This document shows positions 7,149 to 10,616 of a stretch of 10,616 nucleotides of DNA, piece by piece. The notes below the pieces were generated by a model. That model made no database searches. It was given only the letters and a program-made list of their open reading frames with translations, and was not told the DNA's origin. The stretch is taken from the NCBI GenBank assembly GCA_003477185.1, contig DMTJ01000296.1:1-10616 (forward strand), in the 5' to 3' direction. How positions within the stretch are numbered: the first letter of the stretch is position 1; every line of letters starts with the position of its first letter. The position numbers and the translations under genes are program-made. The DNA is from Lentisphaeria bacterium. GTDB lineage: Bacteria > Verrucomicrobiota > Lentisphaeria > JABSQK01 > UBA12247.

Positions 7149-7565
7149 CTACCCGCTCACGATCAGCGGAATCTGAATATTGAACGAGTGCCGGACTCGG
7201 TGCTCATCGATGGTGTCAGTGGCGCACAGTAGGGCGATCGGCTGCTCGTTTTGGCGGTGCACCTGCGGCCGTTCGAGATGCACAAAGGTCTCCACCTCGC
7301 CGTCCTCCCATTCCACTTGACGCTCAGAGATTTCTGAATACTTGGCCGGCTGCCAGTCGAAGCCGTCCGCCGAGTCATACTGAATCAGCGAGAGGACGCG
7401 CGGTCTGCCCTTCTCATGCTTGATCCGCTTGACGATCGCACGGTATTTTAGAGCCTGATGCCAGATGTATGGATCCTCGGCCGGAAAGCGCTCGCCTTCC
7501 ACGGTGAACACGTGCTCGCCGCCTTGATTGTCTCCCATATCCACATCGTACTTGCCGAACGTCAC
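7149..7565 (-). CDS. Orphan C-terminal fragment of a beta-propeller glycoside hydrolase
   Basis: 138 residues that match the last part of five-bladed beta-propeller glycosidases of the GH43/GH32-like kind common in PVC bacteria: AEDPYIW (29-35) with the conserved EDP acid pair, a strand pair YRAIVKRIKHE (41-51), LIQYDSADGFDW (60-71), HLERPQV (96-102) and the closing HSFNIQIPL (126-134). Full-length members are about 300-400 residues, so the first two-thirds, including the catalytic base region, are missing. The frame opens after a TGA directly ahead of the GTG at 7565, and no matching N-terminal part is seen in the other frames of 7566-7723. It is therefore most likely a 5'-truncated remnant, though codon structure remains intact. 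No clear ribosome site; ATG at 7538 is an alternative start. The exact GH family is uncertain. Confidence 0.6.
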   Translation of the reverse strand: MTFGKYDVDMGDNQGGEHVFTVEGERFPAEDPYIWHQALKYRAIVKRIKHEKGRPRVLSLIQYDSADGFDWQPAKYSEISERQVEWEDGEVETFVHLERPQVHRQNEQPIALLCATDTIDEHRVRHSFNIQIPLIVSG

Positions 7566-7723
7566 TCCTCAGGCACGACCTTTCGAACGTCGCCTGCAGG
7601 AGATTGCTGGCCCTGGCCCATTTCCGTTGCTCATCAGCATCTTCTGGCTCTGTTTAACTCGCCCAAAAACCCATCAATCCCCTCGCTACGGGCCGGAAAC
7701 GGCACCCCTGTGTCCGGTCTATG
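7566..7723. other. Short spacer without a supported gene
   Basis: All frames were read in the minus direction for a lost N-terminal part of the glycosidase fragment. One frame gives a helical-looking run, DADEQRKWARASNLLQATF (about 7578-7641), directly after a TAA, but it does not join the glycosidase frame and resembles no propeller blade. Confidence 0.2.
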
Positions 7724-9001
7724 TCATTCAGGCAAAGGGTTTGTGTCTTTCGGCAGCACGATCTCCGCCGTGTATACGGCTTCCTTGCCAACCTTATCTT
7801 TCCTTGCGTAAATCACCTGACTGCCCTGCGTGCCGAGGATGCGGGTATCCGGCAGTGGAATCTCCCACGTTTGGTTATTGGATGCTTCATGGACCACGAG
7901 CCCAATCACTCTGCTGCCTCTTTCTTTTACCTCGTCCACACGCGTAAGGACCATCGATGACTTGGTGGGGCCGGGGCCAATGGGGATGACGTTTTTGAGC
8001 TCCTTGATGACGGCTTGCGATTGCCGCTGCCAGACCCTTGTTCCATACCGCGGGTCATCGGGGAAACCGTGGATGTTGCTGTAGTAGAGGTGTCCGCCCG
8101 ATATCGTCCATTGCGGGACAAATACGAGTGTGTACATGGACAATGCTCCCCCAAGCTTGAATGCCGGCAGCGTTGCGACTTCCTTGCGATCCTTGGCGTC
8201 ATACAGGAGCAATTCGGATGGGAGTTCACGGGAATTCAGTTCTGATGTTTTCAGCAGCATGATCAGGTCGCTGCCAGGCGAGATGGCTCGTGGAACGCCC
8301 GACAAAACATGTTCCTGCCAGTTGAGCAGGTCCGTGTCGGCGAGGAGCAAGCGTATCTTGTCGGGCTCGCCCTGGTCGATAGCTGACACGATGTACCGGT
8401 CACCCGTGTGGTCATAGCCAGCCGTGACAATTGATCCCGTCGCAGACAGATTCTTCGTTTCAGAAGTTGTGGAGTCAAACACAACCGCCTGCATTTTTTC
8501 GGCCTGGGAATCGAATATGCCGTTTTCGTCCGTATCGATTCCGACTCCCAGCACAATTTTGGTGCCTGTTTTGTCGAAAGGATTATTTGAGAACGACCTC
8601 ATGGGGAGGCGCTCGGCCCATCGCTTGGGAAGTGCGGGAAACGGCAAGAGCGCCTCGCTCCCGTCCGTCAAATCCCGCAGCACCAGCCTGAGTACCCCCC
8701 TACGGCCATTCACTTCCGTAGGCTCCTCCCGATAGAACAACAATTTCCTTCCATCAGGCGACAACTTGAAGAGGCCCCGCTGACTATCGAAGATGTTTGA
8801 ACCCTTTACGGCATCTGTGTCGCCCGACAGAATCATCTTTTCGTTGACAAGACGTGCAACTTGCTCCGACACAATCGCAGGCGATTCGTCGTCGGGCGCC
8901 TCCACGGCAAATGCCGCCCGGTTTGAGGCAGTAAGCGCGGCCATGCCCATTGCGGTGACCACCGCGACTCGTATGTGTGTAAGGACTAACTGCAGCTTCA
9001 T
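7724..9001 (-). CDS. Exported TolB/WD40-like beta-propeller protein, function unknown
   Basis: 425 residues. A signal peptide is clear: basic start, hydrophobic run VAVVTAMGMAAL (12-23), probable cleavage after AFA (30-32), so the product is periplasmic or secreted. The body shows recurring propeller strands of TolB/PD40 type: LSPDGRKLLFYRE (80-92), FDKTGTKIVLG (142-152), YDHTGDRYIVSA (196-207) and AISPGSDLIML (239-249). GIDTDENGIFD (154-164) fits a calcium-binding loop DxDxNGxxD, of a type also found between propeller blades. No catalytic domain is visible, so binding, scaffolding or signal sensing is more likely than enzymatic action. AAAGAGAGTGAG before the ATG at 9001 gives a modest ribosome site. 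Transcribed leftward alone; the nearest gene downstream, the glycosidase remnant, starts 158 bases later. I do not recognise a named family. Confidence 0.85.
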   Translation of the reverse strand: MKLQLVLTHIRVAVVTAMGMAALTASNRAAFAVEAPDDESPAIVSEQVARLVNEKMILSGDTDAVKGSNIFDSQRGLFKLSPDGRKLLFYREEPTEVNGRRGVLRLVLRDLTDGSEALLPFPALPKRWAERLPMRSFSNNPFDKTGTKIVLGVGIDTDENGIFDSQAEKMQAVVFDSTTSETKNLSATGSIVTAGYDHTGDRYIVSAIDQGEPDKIRLLLADTDLLNWQEHVLSGVPRAISPGSDLIMLLKTSELNSRELPSELLLYDAKDRKEVATLPAFKLGGALSMYTLVFVPQWTISGGHLYYSNIHGFPDDPRYGTRVWQRQSQAVIKELKNVIPIGPGPTKSSMVLTRVDEVKERGSRVIGLVVHEASNNQTWEIPLPDTRILGTQGSQVIYARKDKVGKEAVYTAEIVLPKDTNPLPE

Positions 9002-9057
9002 CTCACTCTCTTTTTTTGGCTAACGCCGACATCTGCCACTGCGCGGAGCGCATTATC

Positions 9058-9063
9058 AGTATA
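9058..9063 (-). promoter_or_regulatory. Possible -10 box of the beta-propeller gene
   Basis: Read on the minus strand, TATACT (five of six matches to TATAAT) lies about 57 bases ahead of the ATG at 9001, with GATAAT close downstream as an alternative. The best upstream -35 candidate, CTGAAG at a 19-base spacing, is poor. The stretch is AT-rich, as promoters usually are. Confidence 0.25.
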
Positions 9064-9140
9064 CCGTGGTAAAAAAATTTATCTTCAGCTACGAGTGCTC
9101 GATAGGAAAGATATATCCTGACTAAATCACTTCCGCACAA

Positions 9141-9171
9141 GACGTGAATTCAATTTAAAAAGCGTCACGTC
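9141..9171. repeat. Perfect 7-bp inverted repeat, 17-base spacer
   Basis: GACGTGA (9141-9147) and TCACGTC (9165-9171) are exact reverse complements around an AT-rich 17-base spacer. They could form a stem-loop or be a dyad bound by a regulator. Lies 140 bases upstream of the minus-strand beta-propeller gene. Confidence 0.4.
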
Positions 9172-9173
9172 CA

Positions 9174-9213
9174 CCTACATTACCTATGCCTAAATTACAA
9201 AAATCGATGTAGG
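9174..9213. repeat. Second perfect 7-bp inverted repeat, 26-base spacer
   Basis: CCTACAT (9174-9180) and ATGTAGG (9207-9213) are exact reverse complements, beginning 3 bases after the previous repeat ends. The 26-base spacer is AT-rich and contains a TAA in the frame of the downstream decayed gene. Confidence 0.35.
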
Positions 9214-10022
9214 AAATCGCACTACTAAAGGTAGCAAGGGCCATTCATCTGGCAATCTGTTTCTCACCCAATCCTTGGCTAATATGGCCGTTGTCGAACG
9301 CTCAGCACTGGACCTATGGAACAGTGCGAACCAAATCCTGCAAGCCGTGGGGGCGCATCTCGACAAGCACGCATTGAAAGAAAAACGGCTGCGAGCCGCC
9401 CAGGAGGCGCATGATTAGAGCCGCGGCCAGATGCTATCCGATGCGCTGGATGTCCAAATCTCGCCACCGGTGCGCATGCACCAAGAACGAGTAGCGAAGT
9501 CGCTAGATCACGGCAGGCCCCGAACGCCAGCAGTAGTATTCCTTGTCTTCCTGCTGCTGGGCGGTGCATTTAACTCCGTCAACGACCAGGACTCACAGAA
9601 TCGCTTTCATGACTCCATGACATTGAGCGGCCTGCAATCTGGTGCGCGCCGCGCAGCTACGTCGCGCCGACGAGGAGGCCCAGCAGCGAGAACGCTTGGC
9701 TGCCTGACCGCTCCTGCGAACAGCGTTCAGCTGAAAGCCGAGGGTAGCGCATCCTCACAACACCTCCCCCTGGGATGCTTACCTAATTTTCTGGCAAGCG
9801 GTCCATGCTTCACCTAATTCGAACCAATCGGCCTACTACGGAATGTACTATCAACCCCCGTTCAAGCCGACTGGTGGCTTTTCGAATGAGCACTTGCTGT
9901 GGTCCCAACCGACAGCTGGAACACAGCTTAAATCTCTCACCTTTCTCGCTTTCGCGGTCCAACTTTTCCCCTCTTACACTTTCCAACCTCAAGCTACCAG
10001 CCTTAGCGCTCAGCCTTTCTGA
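9194..10022 (+). pseudogene. Decayed membrane-protein-like gene with in-frame stops and a frameshift
   Basis: Frame 2 is open from 9194. From the ATG at 9284 it encodes a 44-residue helical stretch (SALDLWNSANQILQAVGAH, KEKRLRAAQEAH), stops at TAG 9416-9418, then goes on in the same frame with a predicted membrane segment PAVVFLVFLLLGGAF (about 9527-9575) and NDQDSQNRFHDS. At about 9620 the sensible reading moves to frame 3, a charged helix LVRAAQLRRADEEAQQRERL (9639-9698), with TGA at 9705 and 9732, then 95 clean codons (9735-10019) including QSAYYGMYYQPPF and GGFSNEHLLWSQP, ending at TGA 10020-10022. That end overlaps the facing sulfatase gene by 20 bases. One ancestral gene with three stops and one shift is the simplest reading; two or three small genes is an alternative. 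I recognise no family. Confidence 0.4.
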
Positions 10023-10616
10023 CATAAACATAATAGGCACCACGGCTCAGATTAGCGCCATTGCTGAAGCTGCTCACAAGTCTCGTCTCGCCTTGGCTCA
10101 AATTCACGATGAAGACAATTCCCTTGTCTTTCGGTCCGACCGGCTTGGTCCACGCCTGGTCCCCGATCGTAAGTGTGGCCTGGGTAAACGGCAGCGCCTT
10201 ACCGCCAGTGTAGTAGAACTGTCGATCTACGATGATGTCCGATCGCCATCCTTCCTCTGACTCCTCGATGCCGTCCACAATCGCTCGGTCCTCCTCCTTC
10301 GGCCAGCGCCGAAGCTCAATCTCGTAGCGGGCCGATTGCTCCACCATGACTTCGAGATAGCCATTTCTGCCGACTCCCATTCGGATCTGGCCCTGCTGAA
10401 ACACCAGATAACTGTTGTCCTCCACCACATCAGGGTCCGTGTGCTTCGGATTATCCGGATGCCGCCAATCATGGGCCCGCAGGCAAGCCTCTTCTTCCTG
10501 ATCCGCACCAATCGAGATTGGAATAGAATCGTCGAATTGCTCGCTTACCAACGCCCACCAAGCTTCATAATCATTCCGTAATGTCGCCACCACGTCCGGA
10601 TGCTGCGCCGCAATAT
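10003..10616 (-). CDS. Sulfatase (arylsulfatase-type), C-terminal part; 5' end beyond the window
   Basis: The frame is open through the window edge at 10616; the GTG at 10593 is an internal Val in the run QHPDVVATLRNDYEAWW, which is the typical end of the sulfatase catalytic domain. The rest is the C-terminal domain seen in planctomycete and verrucomicrobial arylsulfatases: IPISIGADQEE, RAHDWRHPDN, a strand region GYLEVMVEQSARYEIELRRW with the common LRRWPKE motif, GGKALPFTQATLTIGD, then VFIVNLSQGETRL and the closing GAYYVYVRK. These enzymes, usually exported, hydrolyse sulfate esters of polysaccharides and need a Cys or Ser converted to formylglycine in the CxPxR motif; that motif lies outside the window and cannot be checked. 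The gene faces the decayed plus-strand gene and overlaps its end slightly. Confidence 0.85.
   Translation of the reverse strand, partial: IAAQHPDVVATLRNDYEAWWALVSEQFDDSIPISIGADQEEEACLRAHDWRHPDNPKHTDPDVVEDNSYLVFQQGQIRMGVGRNGYLEVMVEQSARYEIELRRWPKEEDRAIVDGIEESEEGWRSDIIVDRQFYYTGGKALPFTQATLTIGDQAWTKPVGPKDKGIVFIVNLSQGETRLVSSFSNGANLSRGAYYVYVRKAER

Noticed and set aside
10003..10593. Complete 196-residue protein starting at GTG 10593
   Set aside because: The frame is open to the window edge and the residues before the GTG (IAAQHPD) fit the sulfatase family, so the gene is cut by the window, not complete.

Overview
The window looks like chromosomal DNA of a PVC-group bacterium (Planctomycetes, Verrucomicrobia or Lentisphaerae). 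The basis is gene content: an exported SUMF1-domain protein, a Gfo/Idh/MocA oxidoreductase, the tail of an arylsulfatase, the tail of a beta-propeller glycosidase and a zinc polyol-type dehydrogenase. These families are abundant in polysaccharide-degrading members of that group. The assignment is an inference from family content only; there is no rRNA or other marker here, and I see no tRNA, CRISPR array or insertion sequence.

Layout. Positions 1-826 hold what reads as a decayed plus-strand gene: good coding sequence that changes frame twice and then runs into stops. Positions 827-3317 (minus) are a two-gene operon in which an exported SUMF1 protein is followed after 52 bases by a Gfo/Idh/MocA oxidoreductase. 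Divergent to it, 3540-4781 (plus) is a complete TrmA/RlmD-type RNA uracil-5-methyltransferase, the one clear housekeeping gene. Then comes a gene-poor, GC-rich spacer (4782-5308). Positions 5309-7060 (plus) are an unusually long zinc-dependent medium-chain dehydrogenase whose NAD-binding half appears to be present twice. It converges on 7149-7565 (minus), an orphan C-terminal piece of a glycoside hydrolase. Positions 7724-9001 (minus) encode an exported TolB/WD40-like beta-propeller protein of unknown role. Positions 9002-10002 hold an AT-rich stretch with two perfect inverted repeats and a second decayed plus-strand gene. Positions 10003-10616 (minus) are the C-terminal third or so of a sulfatase whose catalytic domain lies beyond the window edge.

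How the genes fit together. Sulfatase, glycosidase fragment, Gfo/Idh oxidoreductase and polyol-type dehydrogenase are all parts expected in use of sulfated or modified sugars, but they are on different strands and separated by decayed genes. The region therefore looks like an eroding carbohydrate-use neighbourhood rather than an intact locus. The SUMF1 protein should not be assumed to activate the sulfatase, because one of the two active-site cysteines of true formylglycine-generating enzymes is replaced by Asp. The most interesting item is the dehydrogenase with the apparent internal duplication. I did not find a convincing wholly new system.
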